The translations under genes were made by a program, and so were the position numbers. Below the pieces are notes generated by a model. It did no database searches. It worked only from the letters and a program-made list of their open reading frames with translations, and had not been told where the DNA came from. 20,781 nt of DNA from Plakobranchus ocellatus (Eukaryota; Mollusca; Gastropoda; Plakobranchidae): assembly GCA_019648995.1 (NCBI GenBank), contig BLXT01004769.1:446842-467622 (forward strand), read 5' to 3'. Shown here in pieces: positions 8,608 to 19,202 of this stretch. How positions within the stretch are numbered: position 1 is the first letter of the stretch; each line of letters opens with the position of its first letter.

Positions 8608-11600
8608 GTTTGTAAAAATAGCGAACATCAGGTAGAGATCACACAAAGAAGAGCATCCTTGGAGAAGGGGCTGCCTTTCTTATTGAATGTAAAAAAAAAA
8701 AAAATTGAGCAGGGATCTCAGAGAAGTAGGGAGAGATTTGATGTATTTACTAAAAAACGGCAACTTTATTTCTTTGGTAAAAACCAAATTATCATCTAAT
8801 GTTAAATAACATTGAAAACAAAACCATCCATTTCATTGTTATCATGTCATCTGCTTTTATTTATAAGGCATGCTTCAAAAAATTTTTTTTAAAATTACGA
8901 GCAAACAAGGTGCACAAAGGCTGTGGCATATACATGTACTGTCTTGTACTCCTCCGAGGCAAATAAAAGGGGTAATTCCATCTTCATGGAAATTTTCATA
9001 GAGATAGACTTTCACATCTATCGTAATATTTTTTTTATGGATGACAAAGATGACCATTTGCATGATCTAGCACCATGTGGGGGCGAGAGATTTTAAGAAG
9101 TAAAAATTATAAGTGCAAGTTTCCCAGGAAAAAAAACTCTAAAAACATCCAAACAACTCTCGGCCTGTTGAAAAATATTTTGAGCTTACCTCTAAAATTA
9201 GATTTGTGGAGAGGTAAACCAACCTGGAATCTCTGGATTTATTCTTGAATTCAACAAGAAAACAACCTGCGCTCCATTATTCCACAGAATCCCTGAAATT
9301 TGCCATTTGTTGTTCAATAAAAGAAAATGATTCCTCTGCACCCAATAGGAATAGACTAGTGCTGTTGGATGTGTTTGTTGTCTTCTCAGCCATTGTGGAC
9401 GCACTCCCTTCCTTAACCCCAATATGTACCATGCGACATTCCAATTACAATGATTGTTGATCATTTGCATTACATAATGCATGTGGCTGGAGAGGGGGAG
9501 GAGGAACTCAATTAACTTATTATAAATCTTAGGTAGAAAATTAAAATTTTAAATGTAGTATATTGTTTTGAAGCCAGGATCGAGAATTTGCTAGTTATAT
9601 TGAATCAAATGCTAAAAGTTGAGAATGTTTTAAATATTTCTTTAGTTACATTGGTCTAGTGTTTTGTGGTGACTAGGCTTTTGCTCTATACCCTTCCCCA
9701 CTTTAAAGGTATACTTGAACACAATTGAGGTGTAGCTACTAAAAGTGATGACATTTTGTTCCATCAATATCAGTTCTTGCCATCTTCAAATTTGTTCCTC
9801 ATTTTATCTGTAAACTTGCTATTCCTGGAAATTGCAATTGAACTCAAACAGGTTGAATCTGTGTATCCCTGCCAATCTCCTCTTTGCATCTCTGCAACTG
9901 CTATTATTTCATTGAATTCTTGAAGACACAACTAACACTCATTTCCAAACTATTTACCTTAACTTGCAGTTGCCTCATTATTATGAAATGAAGATTGCAT
10001 GCCTCTCCCTGCTCTGCCTTAAGAGACAGAAGTTTAACACTGGACCCAGATTAGTGCGTTTGCCTTACACTTAAAAGCAGGTGACAAAATTTTCACCTTT
10101 GTGCCTGTCCCTCTCGCACTCAGTCCATGCAGACCACAAGTCCCAAATCTCAGTGACACTGACAAATAATTAAATAAACAAACAATGCCAAATCTGTCTC
10201 GGCGCATACAAGCTATGCTCAGTCACATTGAGTGTCACGAAACTAAATTGGCAACTTAAACAAACAAACACACATAAACAGCACAAGCTACTACTGGGAG
10301 AATTACTATATTAAAATACCTCTAGAGTTTAGTGTTTCTTTAAGTTGTATTTGCTACCTTCTATTTGAATTTTTGGGAATAGAAGTCAGTTTAGACTCAT
10401 AACTGGACCCAAAGGTACTCAAGTCTAATTTGGAGTAAGAATTTAAAAAAATGTCCAAAACCCTTAGGGGTGAAGGCATTGTCTGTAATCAAAAGACCAT
10501 TTAATTTGCTTTGTCACCTCTCTATAAAGTAAAATTGGCAAGAAAAAAAAACAAAATAAGGTAATTAAAAGAAGAGTGGTGCCGTCCATGCTTGCAGCAA
10601 TCTATGAGATCAGCTGCAGTTATACATGTTATTCTTATTTACTGAATAATTATAGTGATTCAAACACTGCATTGTGAAAGCATCAATTTTTTTCAAATTA
10701 TTTGGAGCAATCTGTATTTTCAAGGGTAGGTCATATGAGTGGTTATTAGCTCCATTTTCACTTTTCATTCTGATATACAGACCTGTGCCCACACAAAAAC
10801 ACATACGTTAATTTTGGGGAACAGTGGATACTGACTGCAAAGATTTAATGTTGAATGGAACATCAAATCATTATTTGGTGTTCAAGGCTTTTTCAAGTCA
10901 TACCTTTACATTGCAAGCATGTTGGAATGATTAGCATTTGATATAATATATATTTTAATGAAAAGTATATTTTCCAAAACAAATACATGTAATGATAGGG
11001 CCTATTCATGTATTTTAAATAACACTTGATGCCCTTTTTTTTTTTAAAATAGAAATTACCAGCATGCAGATGACAAAGAACGAGAGAGAAGAGAATCTTT
11101 TATAATTGGAGAGTGCTTGAAAAGAAATAATAGCCAGGTAAGACTCCTGATACCTAGAAAAATAAAGTGCAGTCTGCTTTTTCTTGTTAGCTTAAATTCT
11201 TTTAAAAGTATGTTGCATTAATATTGGAGATGAATTTAACATCTTCATCATTTGAAACTCTATTTTTTTGTGTGGATACAGTAACCACTGCATTTGAATC
11301 ATTAAAATCTTGTTCACAATTTTTAACAAATTCAGATTTCCAGATCAAGTCATCCAATTCTGAAGAGTTTAAACAGTTTAATTATCTACAGTGGTTAACA
11401 TAAATGTACATTTTTGACTTTTGCCCCAGGGGCAAGGGGCAGAGGTTGCACTCCCTTTGCTTTGTATGAATGATCCACCTCCAGTTAAGCATTGGAGTGA
11501 GAGAGTAGATGAAAAATGAAAAAAAAATTGCTAAATAAATCCCCAAGAAACCAACAACAATAAAAAAGTAACAAACGAAAACTCCAAAAACAACGGTGTT

Positions 11601-14600
11601 TTGTAATTCCATCAATCTGCAAACTGATATAAATCTTACTTTTGCTTCAATTTTTCAGAGCAATTTCTTCAGCTATGAAAACCTAACTATTGTGTACAAA
11701 AGGTTTACAGCACTCACTTTAATCTGTGGTGTCTCCAAAGATGAGGTTGGTAATTTTATAATATATATCTTTTATAAATATGCTGCATATAAATTTTTTT
11801 GGGGGGAGGGGGCGGGGGAGAGGGGCAGGTACAGCTCTAGAAAATTGGATGAAGCATTTGTGACTGCTTTTGTTACAGGAAAAATACTTCAAAGTTATTT
11901 TTCCCCTTCCTTTGTAATATATATTTTTAAAAACAGCTTAAATCATCAATATTTTGGCTTCAAGCAATCGGTATTCAGTTTGTGTCAATACAAAGCTCAC
12001 AGTATCAGCCTCAGGCTATGTCAGTGGTTTGAAAAATGTTCAAATAAAACTTAATAATGGTACTTTGATCATAATTTTCAGCCTTTTGCAACTAAAATCT
12101 TTCATAACATTTGGTAGACTTTTAAAGTGTTTGATGCTAAATCTATGGTTAGTGACAGATTTTTCTGCAAAATGTTCCATTTTATGATGAGAGTACCAAA
12201 TATATTTTTTTCTTTTAGGAAACTGATATAACTATTCTGCTATTCATATTTTTTTGCAGTTAAGCAAGATTAATCAATCAATGACAAGTGGTCAGGCTGA
12301 AAACTTTCCTCTGCTAGATGGGCAATAAGTACTTAGATATAGCGGGTTATTGTTACTGTAAGACTGAGTATTTAATCAAGGAACTAAGTCCTATACATAC
12401 ATTGTGTTTTTTTATCTTATCAGTACACAGAGGTATCAGCATGCCCTTGTTTTTAGTAATCAAAAAAGAAATAAATCAAATGTGGGCCTAATCATCCGTA
12501 CATTGAGGGTGTTAGCATCCTGCCATAATTTAGAGAGTTAATAAAAAGCTTAAGATGGGTTTTACGCTTAGCAATTACATGTATTGCTGGTTGAACATTA
12601 CTTTTGGTTATAAATAAAGCTTAGTCACAAAGGTAAAATGAGTTTTGAAGAATACCGAAAATTGTGACACAAAATCCAATTTTACCAATATGAAACTGCA
12701 AATAAAGAAAAATAAAAAAAACTCTGGGGTGTCAAAAATGCTTTTGCTGTGCTGAGAGTTAATGTGGGTGATGTTGATGATAATGGCAGGGGAGAGCTCG
12801 GGGAGGAGAAAGGAATTATCCAATGTGCTTGGGTAAGTTTGCCACATGCACTAGTGCTTACCTGTGTCAGTTACTCAAAGATGAGACAGCTGGAACAAGA
12901 CTTGTCCTGCAGTCACTAAGTTTCATATTTATATAGGCCTAATAATAACATTGAAAATAATGCAATCTTACAAAAGTGTCCTTGATTCAGAAAAGGATGG
13001 TATTTGCAAGAAAGCATTGCTGCAGAATGAAAGTACTTCTGATTCAAAATTGTGATGGAATGAGAATGAAAAATTGTTTAATTAATAATCAACAGAAACA
13101 TGTCATGATTAATAATGAAATCAATAACAATCAATTTAATAATGTATTGCATCATAAGTGTATTTTTTTTCCTGCAGAATGAGCTGGCAATGCAGGAATT
13201 GATGAATGTTTTCATGGACTGCCTTCTGTCATATTTTCATCACCTAGTGAGTGACATTTTATTTCAATTAACCCATCCACACATACTTTTGTAAAAGATT
13301 TATCTGCAAATTAAAAAAAAAAAAATTCATTTTGATTCTGTTTTAATTTTTCACTGCTGCTTCTTACTGTGAGCAAACAACTCTTGCTTTTGTTCAAATT
13401 TAATTATTAATGATTTTTTAAATACTACATAAGGTCTCATTATGTAAGTAAATTTTATTTTAGTCATGTATATATATATATTCCCCATTTACAAAAATTA
13501 TGTATTTTTTTCATCTTTCAGTCTGAGTTGGATGTATCCTTTGAAATGCTGTCACAAATAGCTGCACCTCTTTGGTAAGAATTCAATCTCAAATTCACAA
13601 TGGTAGGAACTTTTGGTTTTATTTCACACTGATTGCGACCTACCATGTGTGTGAATGGGAGTTTTCAGGTACAGCACAATCCTTATTTATACACATCAGA
13701 GAATTTAACATCATATCAGTTTAATAGAAATTATATCTGTCCAACAGCAAAACTAACGAGGAACAAAATGCTTTCTCCTGAAAGCACCAAGATGCTTTTC
13801 CCCTCTGCATTGTAAAATGATCGTGACTTTTCTTGAGTCTTCAAACAACACTTAAGGGGTTTACACTAGTAGGGATTTTTTTTTATCTAGTGTTAAACTG
13901 AGTAATGGCATGCAAAGTGAACTTTAAAAGAAAACTTTTTCTCTCAGAGTAATCTAAGAGATCATACCTATGTAGTAAGGTGGCAGATTTTTTTTTTTTT
14001 TTTAAGAGAAGAAATTCTAGGGAATGCAATTCAACATAATAGTATTTTTTGGTTGATGCTGTTGGAAAAGGCCAGACAGAATCAAATGTCTGCAGATCAG
14101 TCATATAAATGATGTCCAGGAACAAATCAAGGGTGCTGTCATGAAACTAAATGTAGGTTTTAAGTTGAATTCTCTCCTTTTTTATGTAGTGCTGAATCTT
14201 TAATTTTTTTAATCTAATGTCCTTGTAAAAAAAAAAAAAGTTTTGTATTTGAAATCGGGCATTTCAAATTTACCGTGTGATTGTTTTTCACTGCCCCCTT
14301 GCTGTTAGTATGGCACAAATACAGTCTGCGTGTTTTCAGAGTCTCATTGCATTATTGCTGAGGCAGTTTTTTTTTTGTTCATTTTCAGTGACTCTTACTG
14401 CCTCATTGCTAATGCTGAGTGGGCTTCTTTTAAGAGTGCCTTATCGCGCTACTGTTTCATTAGAGCCTGCTTATGTTGCTGCCTTAAAGCCCTATTACTA
14501 TAATATGGTCTGTGTGTTATTATAGAGTATTTTTTTCCCCAAATACCACAACAGAGTCTGGTTTTAAGGGCATTTATTTGTCTAATACTGCAACAGACTC

Positions 14601-15256
14601 TGCTGCCTCAAATGGTCTTACCGCTATCATCAAGTTTGGTTATTTTCAGAGGTTCTTATTGCTGTGACATAGTCTGATTGTTGTCTGATAACTTTACTCC
14701 TTTGTAAGTCTGATTATTGTCTGATGATCTTATTTCTTCGTCAAAACCTGCAATAAAAATAAAAGGGTCAAATGCTTCCAAACAATATGGGTTTTAAGGT
14801 CTAGATGTAAGAAACCTTTATTTATTAAGTTTGGCTTATCATAACTCTTTACTATCTTGCATTGTGTTAAACCAGCTTGTTTAATCAAGAGAGTTAGTGG
14901 GCTTTCAGTTTTCTGATTCCTTTAGTTTTTATCAGTGTAGATCAATTCTATTTATCACCTTTTACTTGACGAAATATTCTGTTTTGATTGAAGCATTTAT
15001 TAATTTTTAATTTACAATTTGACATGTTTTTTTTTCACTTTTATTTTATTTGAATTTACAGCTATTATTATTGTTTTTTAAAGAAAGGGTTTACATAAGG
15101 CACAATGTTATGAGATCTTAACTCAGATTATAGATTATCTACAATGTGGAGAGAGTGTATATCATCCTTGATGAAATCATCAACAATGGCAATGTTGCAT
15201 TCACCAGCAAGGAACGAGCACTGATTCCCTTACAACTGATGGATGCTGGCTTGTGA
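8555..15256 (+). CDS. AP4S1: AP-4 complex subunit sigma (complete, six coding exons)
   Basis: AP-4 (epsilon, beta4, mu4, sigma4) is a non-clathrin adaptor at the trans-Golgi network that sorts cargo such as ATG9A. Joining 8555-8607, 11053-11137, 11659-11745, 13178-13246, 13522-13533 and 15134-15256 gives 142 residues, against 144 in human. Seen: MIHFFLIVNKQGRIRIRRNY at the start (family MIKFFL-VNKQGQTRLSK-Y), GECLKRNNSQ, FFSYENLTIVYKRFTALTLI, CGVSKDENELAMQELMNVF, LLSYFHHLSELDIIYNVERV and YIILDEIINNG. All are in register with the longin-like sigma fold. Asn-Gly after LDEII and the lack of AP-1/2/3-specific C-termini favour sigma4. All six junctions keep frame. The gene is divergent from striatin, as in vertebrates. 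AP-4 is absent from flies and nematodes. Confidence 0.93.
8608..11052 (+). other. AP4S1 intron 1
   Basis: A 2445-base intron in phase 2. Open frames on both strands around 9198-9482 have no recognisable domain. I saw no other exon or mobile-element end here. Confidence 0.8.
11053..11137 (+). CDS. AP4S1: AP4S1 exon 2
   Basis: An 85-base exon after a T-rich tract and acceptor ...AAAATAG, ending at donor GTAAGA. Its first base completes Arg18. It reads NYQHADDKERERRESFIIGE, then CLKRNNSQ, matching the family's YY-H-D...R--LE--VIK-CL-R segment. Confidence 0.93.
11138..13177 (+). other. AP4S1 introns 2 and 3
   Basis: Intron 2 (11138-11658) and intron 3 (11746-13177) surround exon 3. They hold AT-rich sequence, with a G-rich patch at 11801-11827 (GGGGGGAGGGGGCGGGGGAG), possibly able to form a G-quadruplex. 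Open frames such as 11596-12054 merely read through exon 3 into intron sequence. Confidence 0.75.
11659..11745 (+). CDS. AP4S1: AP4S1 exon 3
   Basis: 29 codons in phase 0, with acceptor TTTTTCAG and weak donor GTTGGT. It encodes SNFFSYENLTIVYKRFTAL, then TLICGVSKDE, the central beta-strands of the sigma longin fold (family [21 protein letters not shown]). Confidence 0.94.
13178..13246 (+). CDS. AP4S1: AP4S1 exon 4
   Basis: 23 codons in phase 0, between acceptor TTTCCTGCAG and donor GTGAGT: NELAMQELMNVFMDCLLSYF then HHL. This is the conserved NE---E-IH-FVE-LD-YF helix of sigma subunits. Confidence 0.94.
13522..13533 (+). CDS. AP4S1: AP4S1 exon 5, a 12-base microexon (SELD)
   Basis: TCTGAGTTGGAT lies between acceptor TTTCAG (ending 13521) and donor GTATCC (13534). 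It supplies exactly SELD, the invariant (S/C)ELD of sigma subunits, and keeps phase 0 on both sides so that exon 4 and exon 6 join as HHL-SELD-IIYN. A stronger-looking donor, GTAAGA, lies 41 bases downstream (13575). The 53-base version would add 13 codons and then hit TGA exactly at the junction with exon 6, so the short form is needed for full-length protein. Confidence 0.82.
13534..15133 (+). other. AP4S1 intron 5
   Basis: A 1600-base phase-0 intron. It contains the unused strong donor GTAAGA (13575) and a degenerate repeat tract (14290-14750). The open frame at 14277-14525 falls inside that tract and is not a gene. Confidence 0.75.
14290..14750 (+). repeat. degenerate internal repeats in AP4S1 intron 5
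   Basis: Words of the form TCTTAYYGCT / TCATTGCT / CCTTATCGCG / GCTTATGTTGCTGCC recur. Near the end, AGTCTGATTGTTGTCTGATAA (14671) is repeated as AGTCTGATTATTGTCTGATGA (14707), a 36-base period. The rest is too diverged for a clean period. It is probably an old minisatellite. Confidence 0.4.
15134..15256 (+). CDS. AP4S1: AP4S1 exon 6 (stop codon)
   Basis: 40 codons plus TGA (15254-15256), after acceptor TTATAG (a CAG seven bases earlier would break the frame). It reads IIYNVERVYIILDEIINNGN, then VAFTSKERALIPLQLMDAGL. It matches the family's IMFN-DKVHIILDEMV-NG and closes the protein at near-normal length. Confidence 0.93.
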   Translation: MIYNVERVYIILDEIINNGNVAFTSKERALIPLQLMDAGL

Positions 15257-16199
15257 CAAATCCACCAGCAAAGGATTTACTATGTATAGAATAAGCCCAT
15301 AATATTTTTCTCTAATGCGAGAGGAATGGACAGAGAGAGACAGAAATAAAAAGTGAGAGGTAGAGAGATAAATACACATTTTTGAATATGGATGAATAGG
15401 CAGTGCTTTTATTTCTTTTTCAAATTTTGCTTCTGTTGTAGATGTTTGGATGATAATACAAATATTGGCCTGTATTTTATGTACATTTGTTTTCACATGC
15501 CTGAACACTAATATTTAATTAGCAATTTTCATATGTTGGTTTTCTTTCTCGAAAAATAGATTCTTTCTTCTCAAAATGAAAGAATGCGATTTTATTTTGT
15601 GTAAAAAGGCCAAGGAATCAAGCGAACGTAACTAACATGCATTTTTTGCTATTGTTGTTTGTTTGATTTCAGACAAAATATGTTCTGAAACCATGAAAAT
15701 GTGTCTCAAGTTGAATTGTCCAGCAACAGTTTAGGGTATTGACCCATTCTAAACTCTTTTATGTGATTTTTCTAGCAATGAAATCCATTTATGTTCAAAG
15801 CAAGCCAAGTCAAACGAGAGAATCTTAATTCAAAACTGTGAATGAAACTTGCCCTCTGGCTAATTTGAACTGGTCGTGAGAAGTGCATATGCGCAGATCC
15901 CATTCCAACAATGTGCCACCCTGTGTTTTTCCTGCCTATAGCACTCACTCTATCTTCATTACTCAAATGTGGCATGCTTGATTTCTCATACACACACACG
16001 TTTGAACCAAATGTGCCCTTCTTGTCACAGATATCTCAGAAATTATCTACATAAGACAAGTATTTGATTTGATATGTGATTAATATACAGTGGATAATTT
16101 TCTTGACTAGATGGAAATTCAGATTTTACAGCAGTCGCTCTCAACAAAATTAAATCATACATAAACACCATTCATTTGCTGGCCAGGCTCTTAGTTATA
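15257..16199. other. AP4S1 3' UTR and downstream flank
   Basis: AT-rich sequence with the candidate poly(A) signal at 15345. Minus-strand open frames at 15230-15508 and 15772-15999 lack domains. Nothing else was recognised. Confidence 0.6.
15345..15350 (+). terminator. candidate AP4S1 polyadenylation signal
   Basis: First AATAAA after the AP4S1 stop codon, about 90 bases downstream, followed by a G/A-rich then T-rich stretch. Other signals further on are possible, so the 3' UTR end is uncertain. Confidence 0.35.
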
Positions 16200-16990
16200 T
16201 ACAGTGCATACCTGATATATCGACATTGAAGGTTCCATGCAAGCTATGTCGAAATAAGAGAAGGTCGATATAAAAGAAACCTTTTTGAAAGAAGTTTTGT
16301 TTGTTGGCTGGGGTGAATTTTATTAGGTTGGTGTGGTTTTTGTATATAAGCAGTGAACAACAAGGTGATCTCAGGCCAGGGTGCCGGTGGCGGGGCTTGG
16401 CACTATGCCACCGACTCTCCCCCCCCCTCTTGTGAGGGGGCCTAGTCTAGTTGATAAGCCTACTGCCTAGGCCTAGCCTACTCCACTGCATCATTTTCAG
16501 TTTCATATTCAGTCCCCCATGATACTTTAGGCCTAGCTCTAAAGTATTGCATCACTTTCAGTTTCTGTATACACAGTGACCGATTGTGTAAGTTTCAGTA
16601 CCACGCCTTCTGAATCCCGTTAGTACAGTCACTTCCCTGCACACACTAGCTCAGGTAAAGGCCTTTTTGTCTATAGCCCACATGTGTATGGTCCATACAG
16701 TGGGTGGCACATAAAGGCATAGACGGGTCTTTTGCTCTCGCTAAAGATCTAGGGCTAGATTTTGGCTGGCGCCATATTTGTGAATGGAATAAAATCAACT
16801 GAAACCTATTTTCCTCCACTAGTTTGGTTACTGACATGTCGATATAAGAGAAATAAAGTAGGAGTAGGCGTCGATATAGCGGAATGTGTCCACTAATAAT
16901 TAAGAGGAAAAAAATATGTACTTAAAAGAGCATGTCGATAGAAGGGAAAAGTTGAAAGAAGCGATGTCGATATAAGTGGTGCGCACTGTA
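16200..16990. mobile_element. pogo/Tigger-like MITE with TA target duplication
   Basis: TA at 16200-16201 and 16989-16990 flanks a 787-bp element (16202-16988). The inverted ends begin CAGTGC and share 20 of 25 positions, both reaching TATATCGACAT. TA duplication and CAG ends fit the Tc1/mariner superfamily, pogo/Tigger group. Subterminal copies of a word like ATGTCGATATAAGAGAA occur at about 16244, 16263, 16836, 16868, 16931 and 16964, resembling iterated transposase-binding sites. No transposase ORF is present, so it would be non-autonomous. Confidence 0.75.
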
Positions 16991-18655
16991 TTGTGCTTGA
17001 TGTAATTCTCAAAGAATATTTTATTATTAATTTTTGTTAAAATTATTAGTCGTTAAAAAAGATAACAAGCTTTATTTGGGTAAATCGACCCAGTTAATGT
17101 TAGTAGAATGTCATGAAATATTTTGGGCCTTTATTGATATTTGGTGGAAGGTTTTTAACTTAAACTGAGGAGAGGGGTGTTTATTGATGTAGCTTTGACC
17201 TAAATGATTCTGATATACATGCAGTAAAAAATGTTTGTTTTTGTTTCACACATTCTTTGCATACTCTTTTGTACTTTTTTTGTTTCATTTAAAATATGCT
17301 TGAATAAACTATCGACATGAAAAATAGACTTGGATTTGTGGGAAATTTTTACATTGCTAACACTTTCTTAAAAAACATATATGTATAATCTAACATTTCC
17401 AATATCCAAGACATTATTGGTAAAATAATTAATGAGATTTGAATCTGAATGAAAAATGTAGGCCACCTACAAACCTATAGCTAAACTTCTGTTGCAGTAC
17501 CATGTAAACTTTTGGTTTCTTTGAATTACTCCTATCTGAGTAGCAACAATATGAGCTTACTACTGATGCTTTGTTGTTGCTCATTTCATCAATGACTGCT
17601 AAGAAGCACATTATGTGAAACAACCATGGAGATCAGAAACAAGTCCCATTGGATACTATGGCACTAAAGCCTTAAATATATTTTTATTTGAAAACCAATG
17701 GAAACAGAACGTTTTGAGAAAATTATCCACATAAGGTTTTCTCTCTGAAAAAGTGTAAAATATAAGCTTATCATTATGTTCAAAACTCTATATGACCAAA
17801 ATGTGATCTCTGACTGATTTACACTGGTTGCTTTGTGCACCTTTCTCTCTCTCTCTCTGTCTGACAGAATATTCAGGGAAGATTGAGTCTTCTAGTTGTT
17901 GCTGTTGGTGTCACACATATGACTAGCCCTCATAGCACACGCGCAATAAGGGAATGAAGGCTGCAAGCAAGTGTAATCCCTTTCCCGTCTTTTGTCTCTA
18001 GCTCTATGGCTAATCTCACTCTCAGACTTGGACATAGTGATGACACAAACAGTGGTTCATAAGGCTTGATTCTTTAATAATTAAATAGCGAACAAAAAAC
18101 TGTGTTTTTGGATACTATGTACATTTATTTCTTTTAAATATTCATACAATGACGACACCATGACAGACTTTGATGTATTGATTATATTATCATTTACTCT
18201 AAGCATGTTATTAGTACAAATATTAAGATCCAGGGTACTAAGGTATAGAACAGCAGATCAAAGATTTGTGCCAACTTTATTCAATATCACATCATAATCA
18301 TACTTATCAATTTTTTTAAAGTAAAAAAAACCCACAAAAAAACTGTAGCCCATAGGCAACTTGAAAACCACAGCATAGAGAACTACAACATTTTCAGAAT
18401 AGGTAGGTGATGGTGTAACTTGGAAACTGACAGGACAGGATTTTTCCTATTTTATTTGTATTTCAAATTTTAAATATGTAAACAGATATTTTCCACAATT
18501 GAACTTTGTAAACAGACCCAATTCTTTGTTTCGCACACCCAAATATGCCTAGGCACAATGGATGTAAAGCCAGAAATACAATTTAAAAAATCACTGCTTC
18601 TGCAAGGAAAAGAGGTGCTGAAATAGGAAAGATATCACGTCAAGTACCGTGAGTC
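16991..18655. other. intergenic or 3'-UTR sequence
   Basis: AT-rich, with a (TC)n tract at 17844-17858. On the minus strand, AATAAA signals occur at 18281-18276 and 18129-18124, which would suit the 3' UTR of a minus-strand gene ending at 18656. No convincing exon was seen. Confidence 0.5.
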
Positions 18656-18699
18656 TTACAAACTATCGGACACTTCCATGGCCAGCACCGCTTTACGAG
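18656..18699 (-). CDS. possible terminal exon of an unidentified minus-strand gene
   Basis: On the minus strand a T-rich tract and TTTCATTTAG acceptor (AG at 18701-18700) precede two bases completing a codon, then RKAVLAMEVSDSL and stop TAA (18658-18656). The frame also stays open upstream as QSIFHLA. Downstream on this strand are AATAAA signals about 380 and 530 bases away. The residues look protein-like, but 13 codons prove little and I do not recognise the protein. In vertebrates the gene beyond AP4S1 is HECTD1, tail to tail, and the strand would fit; the residues do not match its usual C-terminus. Confidence 0.2.
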
Positions 18700-19202
18700 C
18701 TAAATGAAAGATGCTTTGAAAAAACTTTTTCTTTTTTGGGGGGAGGGGGGGATATGTATTTTGGCATTATTTTTTTGTCTGTGACCATGAGTGTGGGATT
18801 GGGAATAAGGAAATATTAATAAATGCTAATAAAATGGCTTCTCCTGCTCAATTTTTATTCTTGAATTGTTAATCTCATTTCACAAGAAGCATCAGAAAGG
18901 AAAGAAACAAACTACACTGTTTCCAAAGCAATGAAATGAATTGGATACAGTGCACGGGAGAGGAATATAGAAGGCCAAAAATATGAACACATTTATTTAA
19001 AATGGACATGCTGGGGTTCAACTCCAAGCTTCCTTATTGTTTTGAACTGTTTACATACTATCACATATTAAAGGTTGTATTCATTCAAGCCATGGGTGTT
19101 CCTATCTAAACAAGTTGCTGAGACACAAAGGCAAAAACAGTCAAAATTATTACCAACCGGTGATTTTTCAATTAAATGTAAATGAATTCAGCTAGAATTA
19201 GC
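18700..19202. other. unannotated stretch
   Basis: Contains a G-rich run (18738-18751) and AT-rich sequence. I saw no exon, RNA gene or mobile-element end. Confidence 0.5.

Noticed and set aside
9198..9482. Overlapping open frames on both strands in AP4S1 intron 1
   Set aside because: Neither shows a recognisable motif, and both lie inside an intron of a confidently spliced gene. Mutual shadows are likely chance.
11596..12054. 152-residue plus-strand frame
   Set aside because: It reads through AP4S1 exon 3 in the same frame but continues through the donor into intron. Family homology stops exactly at the splice site.
13522..13574. 53-base exon as the main AP4S1 exon 5
   Set aside because: It gives a TGA at the junction and loses the conserved SELD-II-N register, so it is kept only as a possible alternative splice form.
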